DNA of 57,533 nucleotides, from NCBI GenBank assembly GCA_038318565.1, contig JBBQCI010000015.1:1-57533 (forward strand), given 5' to 3'. The stretch comes from UBA11346 sp038318565. Lineage in GTDB: Bacteria; Planctomycetota; UBA11346. The notes under the pieces are model-generated. The model worked only from the letters and a program-made list of their open reading frames with translations. It did not search any database and had not been told where the DNA came from. Both the position numbers and the translations under genes were made by a program. Positions 16,547 through 25,577 of this stretch are shown here, one piece after another (the stretch's first letter is position 1; each line of letters starts with the position of its first letter).

Positions 16547-18084
16547 CTATGCGGCGATGGCTCCTCCTCGCGCTGCCGGTCGTTCTGATCGCTCTGCCGT
16601 TCGCACTGCGGCCCCCACCCCAGCCTGAACCAGCCCGGCAGGTCATCGTAATCACGCCGCATGGCGAGGCGATCCGCACCGAGTTCTCCGCGGCGTTTGC
16701 AGCATGGGCCCGCCGTGAGCTGCACCAGGAGGTCGGCATCGACTGGCGCACTCCGGGTGGGACCGGTGACATCCTGCGGTATCTCGACGACCGCTTCAGC
16801 GAGGCCAATGCTGCCCGGCTCGGACGGCGATCGACCTCCTTCAATGACCCCAAAGCGGCAACTGGCGATGCCGATCGCACCGCGTTCCTCGCCAGCAACG
16901 ATTCGGTCGGCATCGACGTCTTCTTCGGCGGTGGCGAGTTCCCGTATCGCCAGCAGGCCAACAAGGGCTATCTGGTCGACGGCGGGATCCAGCGCGAGCA
17001 TCCGGAATGGTTCAGTCCTTCTGTTATCCCACGCGAGTTGTCCGGGGAACGCATGTATGATCAGCAGGGCCGCTATTATGGCGCCTGCATCTCGGCCTTC
17101 GGCATCGCCGTACACCACGACCGTTTGGCCGGACTGATCCCGCCTGGGCCGATCGAGACCTGGCGCGACCTCGCCGAGCCTCGTTTAGCCGGCGCCGTCG
17201 TGGTCGCCGATCCGACCCGCAGCGGCGCCATCGCCACCGCCTTCGAACGTGTCCTGCAAAGCGAACTGGCTCAGGCTGCCGCGGATCCGGACAAGCCGAC
17301 GGCCGAGGAGCTAGAGCGCGGTTGGAATGCCGGCTGGGACATCCTGCGGCGTATCGCCGCCAACGCCGCGTGGGTCAGTGACGGAGCCTCGAAGGCGGTC
17401 CGGGCGGTCGCGCGCGGCGATGCCGCAGCTGGCATGTGCATCGATTTCCACGCTCGGGCGGAAAGCGAATGGAGCACGATATCCAGCGGTGCTACGCGGC
17501 TGTCCTTTGTGGTCCCGCGCGCTGGCACATCGCTGTCGGCCGACCCGATCGCGCTGCTGCGCGGATCGCCCAACCGCGATCTTGGCGTCGCCTTCATCCG
17601 CTTTGTGTTGTCCGAGGACGGTCAGCGGTTGTGGAACTACCGGGTCGGCGAACCCGGCGGACCGCAACGCTACGCCCTGCGGCGGCTGCCCATCCGCATG
17701 GATCTCTATGCCGACCAACATCGCCAGCACATGAGCGATGCGACCGTCGATCCTTTCGCCGATGCGGCCCGCTTTACTTACCGGGGCAAGCTGACTGGTC
17801 CCCTCTACAGTCTGATCGCCCCGCTCGCCAAAGGTGCGATTTTCGATCCGCGCGACGAGTTGCAGGCGGCTTGGGCCGCCATCTGCAGCGCCGGTGGCCC
17901 CCAGCGGGTGCCGCAGGCTGCCGCCGCCTTCGCCCGGCTGCCGACCAGCTATGCCAATGCCACGCAGGAACTGGCCGAGCTGCAATCCACTCCCTTACGT
18001 CGTCTGGAGATGACTCGCAGGTGGGCCGATACAGCCCGGCTGAACTACCGTGAAGCACGCCAACTCGCCGTGGAGGGCCGCTGA
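16543..18084 (+). CDS. ABC transporter substrate-binding protein (iron(III)-type)
   Basis: A 513-residue extracytoplasmic solute-binding protein. The N-terminal hydrophobic segment (about residues 4-22) is followed by QVIVITPHGEAIRTEF. The motifs GGGEFPYRQQANKGYL and YYGACISAFGIAVHHDRL, and later FVVPRAGTSLSADPIALLRGSPN, follow the pattern of AfuA/FbpA-like proteins. It is longer than usual (around 330-350) because of a C-terminal extension of about 120 residues. I see no lipobox Cys, so the N-terminus is probably an uncleaved anchor or an ordinary signal peptide. Coupled to the ATPase gene before it and immediately followed by the permease. Confidence 0.82.
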   Translation: MTMRRWLLLALPVVLIALPFALRPPPQPEPARQVIVITPHGEAIRTEFSAAFAAWARRELHQEVGIDWRTPGGTGDILRYLDDRFSEANAARLGRRSTSFNDPKAATGDADRTAFLASNDSVGIDVFFGGGEFPYRQQANKGYLVDGGIQREHPEWFSPSVIPRELSGERMYDQQGRYYGACISAFGIAVHHDRLAGLIPPGPIETWRDLAEPRLAGAVVVADPTRSGAIATAFERVLQSELAQAAADPDKPTAEELERGWNAGWDILRRIAANAAWVSDGASKAVRAVARGDAAAGMCIDFHARAESEWSTISSGATRLSFVVPRAGTSLSADPIALLRGSPNRDLGVAFIRFVLSEDGQRLWNYRVGEPGGPQRYALRRLPIRMDLYADQHRQHMSDATVDPFADAARFTYRGKLTGPLYSLIAPLAKGAIFDPRDELQAAWAAICSAGGPQRVPQAAAAFARLPTSYANATQELAELQSTPLRRLEMTRRWADTARLNYREARQLAVEGR

Positions 18085-19767
18085 ATGCGCTGGGCGGTCT
18101 ACTTCGGAGCATTCCTCTTCCTCGGCGTCTTCCTGGTCCTGCCGGTGGCGACGGCAGTGACCGCCGGTTTCACCGATCCGCAGAGTCACAGCTTCACTAC
18201 GGCCTTCCTGCATGAGGCGTTGGCCAACCCCCTCTATCGCGAAGGTCTGTTCAACGCCCTCGGCATCGCCATGGTGACCACGGTCCTGGCATTCGCGATC
18301 GCACTCCCGGCAGCCTGGCTGATGGCCCGCACGGTGTTTCCCGGCAAGGGCTTGGCCGAAATCCTGCTGCTCGCCCCGCTCGTCCTGCCCCCCTTCGTCG
18401 GCGCGCTTGGTTTCGAGGCGGTGCTGGGCCGGCACGGTGCGCTGAATGCGGTACTCGTGCAGCTCGGTCTGTGCGACTGGTCGGCGCCGCCCGATTGGCT
18501 GACTGACAACCGCTTTGCTGCGATCTGCCTGATCGAGGCCCTGGGGCTGTACCCGTTCCTCTACCTGACCACGGCAGCAGCGATCAGCCGGCTGGATCCG
18601 GCGCTGGTCGAGGCGGCGCGCATCGGCGGCGCCGGCCGCTGGCAGGTGTTCACCCGTATCTGGCTGCCGCTGCTGCGCCCCGGCCTGTTTGCCGGCGGGG
18701 TGGTCGTGTTCGTCTGGGCATTCACTGAACTCGGCACGCCGCTGATGCTCGGGTACGACCGCCACATCGCCGTGCAGATCTTCTCCGGACTGTCGGAGGC
18801 AGAAAAGAACCGCCTGCCGTTTGCTCAGGTCATCATCATGCTGGTGGTTGCGACAGTCGCTTATGTCGCGGCCAAGGCGCTGTTTGCCCGCCAGGAGCGA
18901 TCGCTGGCCACCAAGGGCGCCAATGGCGCAGCTCCGATCCGGCTGTCCCGCCGAGGTTCTGTCGGCGCTTGGCTAGTGATCGGCGGCATCGTCGCCCTCG
19001 CTGCTGCTCCGCATGCCGCCGTGGCCATGCTGGCGGTTGCCCAGGACTGGTATCGCAGCGTCCTGCCGGCTGGTCTGACCACCCAGCATCTGCGTGACGC
19101 CCTGGCCCACCCGCAGGTCGTCCCGTCGATCCTCCAGTCGCTGAAATACAGCTCACTCGCAACAGCCCTGGCCCTGGTTTTGGGCACCTACATCGCCTGG
19201 GCCTCGACCAGATGGCGACCGCCTGGCTGGCGGGCCCTCGACCTGCTGGCGATGCTGCCGTTGGCCATCCCCGGCATCATTCTGGCGTTCGGATACCGCG
19301 CGATGCCAGCGATCCCCGGCTTCGGCTGGCTCAACCCGGTGGTCGATCCGACCATCCTACTGGCGATCGCTTACGGCGTGCGACGACTGCCGTACGTGCT
19401 GCGGGCGGCGGCGGCGGGCTACGAACAGACGCCGATCGCCCTGGAGGAGGCTGCCGCGATCAGCGGAGCCGGAGGCTTCCTACGTCTGCGTCGCATCGTC
19501 TTGCCTCTGCTCGCCGCCTCGCTGGCCGCCGGAGCGATCCTCGCTTTCTCGTTCAGCATGATGGAGGTCGCCGACTCACTGATCCTCGCTGAACGCCGCG
19601 AACACTGGCCGATCACCAAGGTGATGTTCGGCCTGACCGACATTCTCGGCAGCGGTCCGGCCATCGCCTGCGCCTTCGCAACCTGGGCAATGCTCTTTCT
19701 GGCGGCCGCCTTTGCAGCCGCCCAGGCCCTTACCGGGCGCGGCGTTTCGTCGTCGATGCGGGCTTGA
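18085..19767 (+). CDS. ABC transporter permease, two-domain FbpB type
   Basis: The 560-residue inner-membrane permease contains two fused BPD-transporter domains of about six helices each. The cytoplasmic coupling (EAA) loops are visible in both halves: EAARIGGAGRWQVFTRIWLPLL (about residues 174-195) and EEAAAISGAGGFLRLRRIVLPLL. These contact the ATPase. The fused arrangement is typical of FbpB/ThiP permeases. The ATG follows the binding-protein stop with no gap. The 3' end overlaps the convergent thioesterase gene by 38 bases. Confidence 0.88.
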   Translation: MRWAVYFGAFLFLGVFLVLPVATAVTAGFTDPQSHSFTTAFLHEALANPLYREGLFNALGIAMVTTVLAFAIALPAAWLMARTVFPGKGLAEILLLAPLVLPPFVGALGFEAVLGRHGALNAVLVQLGLCDWSAPPDWLTDNRFAAICLIEALGLYPFLYLTTAAAISRLDPALVEAARIGGAGRWQVFTRIWLPLLRPGLFAGGVVVFVWAFTELGTPLMLGYDRHIAVQIFSGLSEAEKNRLPFAQVIIMLVVATVAYVAAKALFARQERSLATKGANGAAPIRLSRRGSVGAWLVIGGIVALAAAPHAAVAMLAVAQDWYRSVLPAGLTTQHLRDALAHPQVVPSILQSLKYSSLATALALVLGTYIAWASTRWRPPGWRALDLLAMLPLAIPGIILAFGYRAMPAIPGFGWLNPVVDPTILLAIAYGVRRLPYVLRAAAAGYEQTPIALEEAAAISGAGGFLRLRRIVLPLLAASLAAGAILAFSFSMMEVADSLILAERREHWPITKVMFGLTDILGSGPAIACAFATWAMLFLAAAFAAAQALTGRGVSSSMRA

Positions 19768-20149
19768 GGCGCAACAGTCGTCGTCGCGTCGTTGCCGGCC
19801 ACGGAGCAGCAGCGCCAGCTTGTCGGTCGACCCAGACCAGCACGGCAGTCACTGTCACCGCGGTACCCAACTTGATCGCGAAGCGCACGCTGGTGGTGCC
19901 CAGTTCGACCAGAGTGACCGACCCGGCGAGCCGCTCGCCGAGCCGAGCCGGACGATGGAAATCGGTACTGAGGTGAACGACCGCGGGGGCGGCCGGAGCG
20001 CTGACATGCGCCGCCACGTCCAGCCCGGCTTCAGCGAGGGCCTCTTCCAGGCGCTGCAAGGCAATGTCGACCAGCCGACCGGCATAGGCCACGCCGGTGG
20101 CATCGGTGTCGGAGAGATGGATCCGGCGCGGTGGCAGGTGCATGCCCAT
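19730..20149 (-). CDS. Acyl-CoA thioesterase, 4-hydroxybenzoyl-CoA thioesterase (YbgC-like) family
   Basis: Hot-dog fold thioesterase of about 139 residues. The family motif is seen near the N-terminus as LSDTDATGVAYAGRLVDIALQRLEEAL. The Asp of DTDATG is the expected catalytic residue, and the pattern matches the D-x-x-G-x-x-Y signature. Then comes a strand region with VVHLSTDFHRPARLGERL. The C-terminal 20 residues are basic. The longer frame begins at a GTG (20185) right next to the divergent esterase start; ATG 20149 is chosen to leave promoter space, and ATG 20143 is also possible. Substrate unknown. Confidence 0.75.
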   Translation of the reverse strand: MGMHLPPRRIHLSDTDATGVAYAGRLVDIALQRLEEALAEAGLDVAAHVSAPAAPAVVHLSTDFHRPARLGERLAGSVTLVELGTTSVRFAIKLGTAVTVTAVLVWVDRQAGAAAPWPATTRRRLLRLKPASTTKRRAR

Positions 20150-20187
20150 GATGGTGGCGCGGGCGACGCCGACGCCACGATGCACTC

Positions 20188-20838
20188 ATGCTGCCGCATG
20201 TCCGCTACCTCCACGGCTTCGGCTCGGGCCCGCGCACCGAGAAGGGTTCCGAGCTGGGCCGCCGTTTGGGCAGCGAGTGCGCCAGCTATGGCATCACCGA
20301 CCTGGAAGGTGGCGATTTCCCCGGCCTGACTATGGACGCGATGCATGCCCGTGTCCTGGCCGACTGCCCCCGTGATGGTCGGGTTGTCCTCATCGGATCC
20401 TCGCTGGGTGCCTACCTGGCGGCCTGGCTGGCGGCAGAACGGTCGCTGCCGAACCTCGCTGGAATCATTCTGATCGCCCCCGCCTTCGGTTTCACCACCC
20501 GCTGGAATGAGCGCCTGGGTACAGACGGAGTGGCCGCGTGGCGCCGGGATGGCAGCCGCCCCTTCTTCCATTATGGAGCGCAACGCGAGCTGCCTCTGGG
20601 ACTCGCCTTCCTGACCTCGTGCGAACGCCTACCCGAAATGCCGGGGGATCCGCATGTCCAGTGCGCCATTATCCATGGCCGTGGCGATGAGACGGTCGAC
20701 CACCGGCATTCGCTCGCCTACGCGTCCGCCCATCCGGCCGTCGAACTGCACCTGGTCCAGGGCGACCACCGTCTGACCGAGCCGCGCCACACACAGCTTA
20801 TCGAACTGGTCGCCCGCGATCTGCTGGCGCGCTGCTGA
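20188..20838 (+). CDS. Alpha/beta hydrolase, YqiA-like esterase
   Basis: The 216-residue protein is of the size of the YqiA/UPF0227 esterases. It has the oxyanion motif YLHGFGSGP (about residues 7-15), nucleophile elbow GSSLGAYLAAWLA (Ser about residue 71), acid IIHGRGDETVD (Asp about residue 169) and a late HRL (His in VQGDHRLTEP). All catalytic positions are present. It probably hydrolyses short-chain esters. The PHP-domain gene begins in its stop codon (TGATG), so the two are co-translated. Confidence 0.85.
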   Translation: MLPHVRYLHGFGSGPRTEKGSELGRRLGSECASYGITDLEGGDFPGLTMDAMHARVLADCPRDGRVVLIGSSLGAYLAAWLAAERSLPNLAGIILIAPAFGFTTRWNERLGTDGVAAWRRDGSRPFFHYGAQRELPLGLAFLTSCERLPEMPGDPHVQCAIIHGRGDETVDHRHSLAYASAHPAVELHLVQGDHRLTEPRHTQLIELVARDLLARC

Positions 20839-21671
20839 TGGCCCTGCCCTTTGCCCCAGTCCTGCCGGCCGCACCGGTGGATTTTCACATGCATTCGCAC
20901 GCCAGCGATGGCGAGCACCCGCCCGACCACATGGCCTCAGCGGCGCGTAAAGCTTGGCTGTCGCACTGGGCGCTGACCGATCACGACACCCTCGCTGGTT
21001 GGCGCCAGATCAGTAAGGCGCCAGGCCTGATCTGCGGGGTCGAAGTAACCGCCGGCGACGATGGCCGCGAGATCCATATCGTCGGACTCGGCATCGATCC
21101 GGCCCACCTCGGCCTAAGTAATCTGCTGAGCGGCATCCGCGAACTGCGTCTCCGGCGGGTCGATGCCCTACTCGCGCGCCTACCTGCCGACGTGCGCCGC
21201 GACCTGACCGCCGCCCAGGTCAAACCTACCGAGGCAGACAGTGTCGGACGATTGCATTTGGCCAAGGCGCTGACCCGGGTCGGTGGCGTCGCCAGCATCC
21301 GTGATGCATTCACCTTCCACCTAGCCGACGAACACCTGACCGACCGCGAATTGCCGCAATTCCCTCCCATCGCCCAGGTGGCATCAGCTATCCGCGGAGC
21401 AGGTGGCGTCGCCATCCTCGCCCACCCGGGGGTGTATCGCAATCTGCCATACGCCGAGCGATTGATTGAGCAACTTGATGGTGCGGAATGCGCGCACCCT
21501 GGACTAGACGGCGAATTGCAGCAGGGTTTGCTGGCGGTATGCGCCCGCCGAAACCTGCTGGTCAGCGTCGGTAGCGACACCCATCGGATCAGTTCCGTAC
21601 GGCGGCCTGGAGCAGCCCGACTGCAACCGGAGCTGCTCGCCCCGCTGCTGGAACGGCTGCGCCCTCAATAG
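20838..21671 (+). CDS. PHP-domain phosphoesterase (nucleoside 3',5'-bisphosphate phosphatase / RNase AM-like)
   Basis: The 277 residues follow the PHP metal-binding pattern: DFHMHSHASDG (about residues 15-25), ALTDHDTLAGW (about 45-55), GVEVTAG (about 68-74), ILAHPG (about 194-199) and SDTHR (about 237-241). These supply the His/Asp ligands for a trinuclear metal site. The layout matches YciV/TrpH-type enzymes that degrade 3',5'-bisphosphonucleotides or the 5' ends of RNA. It starts in the stop of the esterase gene and ends 2 bases before the stop of the convergent zinc-ribbon gene. Confidence 0.85.
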   Translation: MALPFAPVLPAAPVDFHMHSHASDGEHPPDHMASAARKAWLSHWALTDHDTLAGWRQISKAPGLICGVEVTAGDDGREIHIVGLGIDPAHLGLSNLLSGIRELRLRRVDALLARLPADVRRDLTAAQVKPTEADSVGRLHLAKALTRVGGVASIRDAFTFHLADEHLTDRELPQFPPIAQVASAIRGAGGVAILAHPGVYRNLPYAERLIEQLDGAECAHPGLDGELQQGLLAVCARRNLLVSVGSDTHRISSVRRPGAARLQPELLAPLLERLRPQ

Positions 21672-21673
21672 GG

Positions 21674-22546
21674 CTACTTGGCGCGGTGGTTTTCCACCGC
21701 GACCGGAATGACCCCGGCCGGTTCGTTGGTGATGCGACCGTCCTTCACCAGATCGCCAGTAGCCCCCTGCACACTGAGGATCTGACCGACGATTGGCTTG
21801 AATTCGCCTTCGACCGAACAGGCGAGCACGACGCCCTCGACCTCGAAGCTGCCGTCAGACGCAGTCGCCTTCGGTTTCTCTTGCGCAGCTGCCGGACCAA
21901 GCGCAAGCGCGACCAAGACCGTTCCACCGGGGCCGACGCCAACCGCCGCAACGCGGCCACAGACGCTGATCTGATGATCAGCTTCGAAACGTAGGCCACC
22001 GCCCAGGTCGATTGAGCCCGTGGCTGATCCGCCGATGCGCGGCTTGCGATCGACATCAGCCAGATTCGGTTCACGCAGTGTTACATCGACCCGCGTCAGC
22101 ATGACGATTACGACAATGACCACACCGATCGCCGCCAGGATGCCAGCGCGGATGACGTTGTTCGCATACCACGGCACAATCACGGGGTCGTCCGGGCTCT
22201 TGCCGCAGGTGCGGCAGGTGTTGCGGTCCGGCTTGTTGCCAGCACCGCAATGCGGGCATTTCCACAGATCCTTGCGCGATCCTGGCTTTAGCTCGGGGTC
22301 ATCATCGGCGGCCGGTGCGGACGAAGATGTTGCAGCTTGTGCAGGCGCAGGCGCCGGAGCCTTGGCGACCCGGCCGGTCGGCGGCTTCGCGACAGCGGGC
22401 GGAGTTGCAGCCGGCTTGGGTGCGTCGGCAAACGGATCGAATGCCGGCTTGGCCGGTGCCGCCGAGACCGGCTTGGCAGGCTTGGCAGGCTGCTTCTTAG
22501 CTTCGTCTTCGCCTTCGAAACCGGGAAAGAAGTTCGGGTCGGCCAT
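21674..22546 (-). CDS. Zinc-ribbon membrane protein of unknown function
   Basis: The 290 residues comprise a disordered Ala/Pro/Lys-rich N-terminal part (about 15-85), one zinc ribbon (CPHCGAGNKPDRNTCRTC, about 95-112), a membrane helix (about 132-150), and an extracytoplasmic beta-rich domain of about 130 residues. The design parallels the longer triple-ribbon protein at 13909-15426. It lies 3 bases after glmM on the minus strand, so it is probably the third gene of the phosphoesterase-glmM unit. Function unknown. Confidence 0.65.
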   Translation of the reverse strand: MADPNFFPGFEGEDEAKKQPAKPAKPVSAAPAKPAFDPFADAPKPAATPPAVAKPPTGRVAKAPAPAPAQAATSSSAPAADDDPELKPGSRKDLWKCPHCGAGNKPDRNTCRTCGKSPDDPVIVPWYANNVIRAGILAAIGVVIVVIVMLTRVDVTLREPNLADVDRKPRIGGSATGSIDLGGGLRFEADHQISVCGRVAAVGVGPGGTVLVALALGPAAAQEKPKATASDGSFEVEGVVLACSVEGEFKPIVGQILSVQGATGDLVKDGRITNEPAGVIPVAVENHRAK

Positions 22547-22549
22547 GAC

Positions 22550-23941
22550 TTAGTGCTCGACGGGGCTGGCTCCGGTGGCGGAGCGAATGAGGTCGGCCAG
22601 GTCACGGGCGTGGACCATGCCCGGAGCCTCGGCAATGATCCGCGACATCGGCTCAGTGCCGCTGGCACGCAGATGGACCCAGCGGTCGGGCCAGGTGAAC
22701 TTGATGCCGTCGCGTTCGTCGGTGTGCGCACCGGCTGCCCACGCAGCGGATTTCAGGCCAGGAATGGCGGCCGTGACCGCCTTGCGATCCATCGCGACTT
22801 TTTCTTTGTGGATGGCATAGGCGGGAATCGTCCGCACCACCTCTGACAACGGAGACTTGGCATGGGCCAGCAGTTCCAGGACCAGGGCCATGCCGATGTG
22901 ACTGTCCCGGCCCAGCACGACCCGCGGGTCAATAATGCCGCCGTTGCCTTCGCCGCCAATGACCGCGCCATGCTTCTGCATGCCGTCGACGACGTTGGCT
23001 TCGCCGACCTTGGTCCGTTCGACACGGGCGCCATATCGGGCCGCGACATCTTCGAGCATGCGGCTGGTCGACAGGTTGGTGCACACCAGCGAGCCCGGGC
23101 CGGCGGCGGCCAGCCGAGCCGAGGCGCAAAGCACCAGGGTATATTCCTCGCCAAGGTATCGGCCGGTCTCGTCGACGATGGCGAGACGGTCGGCGTCAGG
23201 ATCCTGGACGAAACCGATGTCCGCATTGGCCGCACGGACCATCGCACCGAGGTGCTTGACGTTGTGCGCGGTCGGTTCGGGATCGCGCGGAAACGGCAGG
23301 TCGAGGCGATCGTGGATAGCGATGACGGTACAGCCGAGGGCGGACAGCAGACGCGGGGCGAGCACCGAGCCGGCGCCATTCACGCAATCGATCAGCACAG
23401 TCGGACGGCGCGCCTTGATCGCCGCAACGTCGACAGCGGCCAGCACGCGCTTGAGATGAACATCAAGCGGGCTGCGGTCCTCGCGGTAACTGCCGACCCC
23501 GTCCCAGCGTCGATGCCGGCCCATCGGCGGATCCTTGTAGCACTCCAGGATCCAGTCGAGTTGGGTCGCGTCGACGTTGCGGGCGTCACGATTGAAGAAC
23601 TTCAGCGCGTTCCACTCGGAGTTGTTGTGGCTGGCAGAGATCATGATGCCGCCGAACGCAGAGAACTCCTTCACTGCGATCGCCACTGTTGGGGTCGGCA
23701 CGATGCCGATGTCAATGACCTCGCAGCCAACCGCACGCAGTCCGGCGCAGACTGCCTGGGAGAGCAACGGTCCGGTCGTCCGGCTATCGCGACCGACGAC
23801 AACACGTTCGCAGTGAGCGACGGCCACGCCGAAAGCCTGGGCAAGACCCATGACCTGCTCGACCATCAGGGTATCTCCGACGATCCCGCGAATACCGGAA
23901 ACCGATACGACGCAGTCCAGTTTGGGACCAAGCATGCTCAT
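22550..23941 (-). CDS. glmM: Phosphoglucosamine mutase / phosphomannomutase family enzyme
   Basis: Phosphohexomutase of 463 residues, the family's normal size. Domain 1 begins with SGIRGIVGD, and the catalytic phosphoserine loop ISASHNNSEWN lies near residue 103. The Mg2+ loop is DPDADRLAIVDE (about 247-258), the sugar-binding loop GEGNGG (about 334-339), and the phosphate-binding loop RASGTEP (about 430-436). GlmM makes glucosamine-1-phosphate for peptidoglycan and lipopolysaccharide; related enzymes act on mannose or glucose phosphates. The GEGNGG loop (GEXSGH in GlmM) leaves room for a phosphomannomutase/phosphoglucomutase reading. The start shares ATGA with the upstream phosphoesterase gene. 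Confidence 0.8.
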   Translation of the reverse strand: MSMLGPKLDCVVSVSGIRGIVGDTLMVEQVMGLAQAFGVAVAHCERVVVGRDSRTTGPLLSQAVCAGLRAVGCEVIDIGIVPTPTVAIAVKEFSAFGGIMISASHNNSEWNALKFFNRDARNVDATQLDWILECYKDPPMGRHRRWDGVGSYREDRSPLDVHLKRVLAAVDVAAIKARRPTVLIDCVNGAGSVLAPRLLSALGCTVIAIHDRLDLPFPRDPEPTAHNVKHLGAMVRAANADIGFVQDPDADRLAIVDETGRYLGEEYTLVLCASARLAAAGPGSLVCTNLSTSRMLEDVAARYGARVERTKVGEANVVDGMQKHGAVIGGEGNGGIIDPRVVLGRDSHIGMALVLELLAHAKSPLSEVVRTIPAYAIHKEKVAMDRKAVTAAIPGLKSAAWAAGAHTDERDGIKFTWPDRWVHLRASGTEPMSRIIAEAPGMVHARDLADLIRSATGASPVEH

Positions 23942-24717
23942 CTCCCCTGGCGCAAGCGCTCAGCGAGGTAATCGTCGAGAAAGTCGTTGGCTTCGATCGC
24001 CTTGGCTGTCGCTTCGACATCGTACTCGACCCGGCGGAATACGGCGCGTGGCGAACCCGGGTCGGTATCGAGCATGACATAGCAGGCGCGACGGTCGCCA
24101 TCACGCGGCTGACCGACCGAGCCGATGTTGACTAGGGCCTTCTCCCCAGGTTCGATGAAATAGGTCTGGTTCCATAGCTGGACTGGGGTGGTGAAGCTGC
24201 GGTCTTGCAGGAATACGCCAGGGAGGTGGGTATGGCCGACAAAGCAAACGTGATCGATTAGGGTGAATATCTCGTCCATCTTCGGGTGGTTGGCCACATC
24301 CCGGGGCATGACGTATTCGCGGGTCGGCTGGCGCGGGCTGGCGTGGGTGAACAGGAACTGCCCGACCTTGCAATGCATCTGCAGGTTTTGCAGCACATTC
24401 CAACGGTTGTTGCGGGTCTGTTCATCCCCGGCTGCCTTGAGATGGTCACGCGTCCAGTCAATCGCCCGTTTGGCGCGCGGATTGAAGTTCTCGGCTCCGT
24501 ACAACAGCGCCTCTTCGTGGTTGCCCATCAGAACGGCGCCACAGCGGCGAATCAGGTCCAGGCACTCACCAGGGTAGGGGCCATAACCGACGACGTCGCC
24601 CAAGCACAGGACCTTCTCGGCCCCGATGGATTCCATGTCACGTAACACCGCCTGGAGTGCGGCCATGTTGCCATGGATGTCGCTAATCAGACCAAGAATC
24701 ATCGTTGGTTGCATCAT
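23938..24717 (-). CDS. Calcineurin-type metallophosphoesterase (YfcE/diadenosine-tetraphosphatase-like)
   Basis: A 259-residue phosphoesterase of the MJ0936/YfcE type. Metal-binding motifs are in order: SDIHGN, CLGDVVGYGP, MGNHE, then FTHASP and FVGHTHLP. The motif CLGDVVGYGPYP followed by MGNHEEAL is typical of the bacterial subgroup annotated as metallophosphatase. The ATG at 24717 is preferred because the longer frame would begin with TTG. It heads a minus-strand unit with glmM and the zinc-ribbon gene, and it is divergent from flgD. Substrate unknown. Confidence 0.82.
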   Translation of the reverse strand: MMQPTMILGLISDIHGNMAALQAVLRDMESIGAEKVLCLGDVVGYGPYPGECLDLIRRCGAVLMGNHEEALLYGAENFNPRAKRAIDWTRDHLKAAGDEQTRNNRWNVLQNLQMHCKVGQFLFTHASPRQPTREYVMPRDVANHPKMDEIFTLIDHVCFVGHTHLPGVFLQDRSFTTPVQLWNQTYFIEPGEKALVNIGSVGQPRDGDRRACYVMLDTDPGSPRAVFRRVEYDVEATAKAIEANDFLDDYLAERLRQGR

Positions 24718-24781
24718 GGTGACCGCCCAACGGATGCACAAGCCCTGACCTGGAGGCGTGATGCGGCGAGTGAGCAGGTGG

Positions 24782-24799
24782 CTGGCACGGTACTTGCGT
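24782..24799 (+). promoter_or_regulatory. Sigma-54 promoter of flgD
   Basis: CTGGCACG-GTAC-TTGCGT has the invariant GG (24784-24785) and GC (24796-24797) at the 10-base spacing of the -24/-12 class. The -24 element is a perfect match to the consensus. It lies 23 bases before the flgD ATG, so transcription would begin about 12 bases beyond the -12 element. Middle flagellar genes are commonly sigma-54 dependent, and a sigma-54 activator is encoded at 51524-53002. Confidence 0.82.
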
Positions 24800-24821
24800 C
24801 AATCCGCCGGAGGCTCTGGCC

Positions 24822-25487
24822 ATGACCACGACGAACATCGCTACGGCGACCAGCGGGACCGCCACCAACCCGGCGGATAAGGCGAAATCGACCCAGCAGG
24901 CCTTCGGCAGCGCCGACTTCCTCTCGATTATGCTCAGCGAGATCACCAACCAGGACCCGCTCAACCCGTCCGACACCTCGAAGATGGTCGAGGGCATGCG
25001 CCAATTGCAGTCGTTGGCCAACGCCACAAACGAGAAGAACCGCGCCGACATCACCTGGGCCCAGCAGATGGTTGGTTCGATGGTCAACGTCAGCCAGGTC
25101 GTCGCCACAGCAGCGGAGAAGACCCGCATGGTCAATGCCGGACTGAAGCCGGATGTCGGCTTCGCCAACAAAGATATTCGGGTCGACGGCTTCAGAGTTA
25201 TCGACCAGCAGGTATGGATCCAGTCGACCGACGGCAACAACTACCCGATCGACAACATCAAGCAGGTCCTCAACAACCGCTACGACACCAAGGCTCTGAG
25301 CGAGACGTCAAACCGCATGCTGGGCATGAAGGTCAGTTATATCGCCGATACTACAGGTACGCGCAAGGATGGCGTGGTCACCAGTGTCGGTTACGACACC
25401 AACGGGGTGATCGCACTGGCGGTTAATGGCGGGTATATCAAGTATGATGACGTCGTGGCGATATCGGTGCCGACGGCTAAGCCGTAA
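24822..25487 (+). CDS. flgD: Flagellar hook-capping protein FlgD
   Basis: FlgD caps the growing flagellar hook and is needed for hook subunit polymerisation outside the cell. The 221-residue protein has the family's N-terminal signature FLSIMLSEITNQDPLNPSDTSKMV split across about residues 33-56, followed by QLQSLA. The C-terminal part is beta-rich, as expected for the FLG D/FlgD Ig-like region, though weakly similar. A strong ribosome site (GGAGG, 24809-24813) precedes the ATG. It stands alone here: no flgE, fliK or other flagellar structural gene adjoins it. A sigma-54 promoter lies upstream and a terminator downstream. Confidence 0.88.
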   Translation: MTTTNIATATSGTATNPADKAKSTQQAFGSADFLSIMLSEITNQDPLNPSDTSKMVEGMRQLQSLANATNEKNRADITWAQQMVGSMVNVSQVVATAAEKTRMVNAGLKPDVGFANKDIRVDGFRVIDQQVWIQSTDGNNYPIDNIKQVLNNRYDTKALSETSNRMLGMKVSYIADTTGTRKDGVVTSVGYDTNGVIALAVNGGYIKYDDVVAISVPTAKP

Positions 25488-25533
25488 GAGGTCTAGCCGA
25501 ATGCTCTAGCACCTCTGGGCAGGCTGCCCGGAG

Positions 25534-25562
25534 GGACGGGCGGCCAAGCTGGCCGCCCGTCC
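25534..25562 (+). terminator. Terminator of flgD
   Basis: A perfect 12-base-pair stem (GGACGGGCGGCC, loop AAGCT, then GGCCGCCCGTCC) begins 47 bases after the flgD stop. The T-tract is only two bases, so efficiency is uncertain. Confidence 0.65.
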
Positions 25563-25577
25563 TTGGCTCGATCGGGT

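Noticed and set aside
22862..23971. 369-codon open frame opposite glmM
   Set aside because: The glmM motifs are clear on the minus strand; the plus frame is a shadow.
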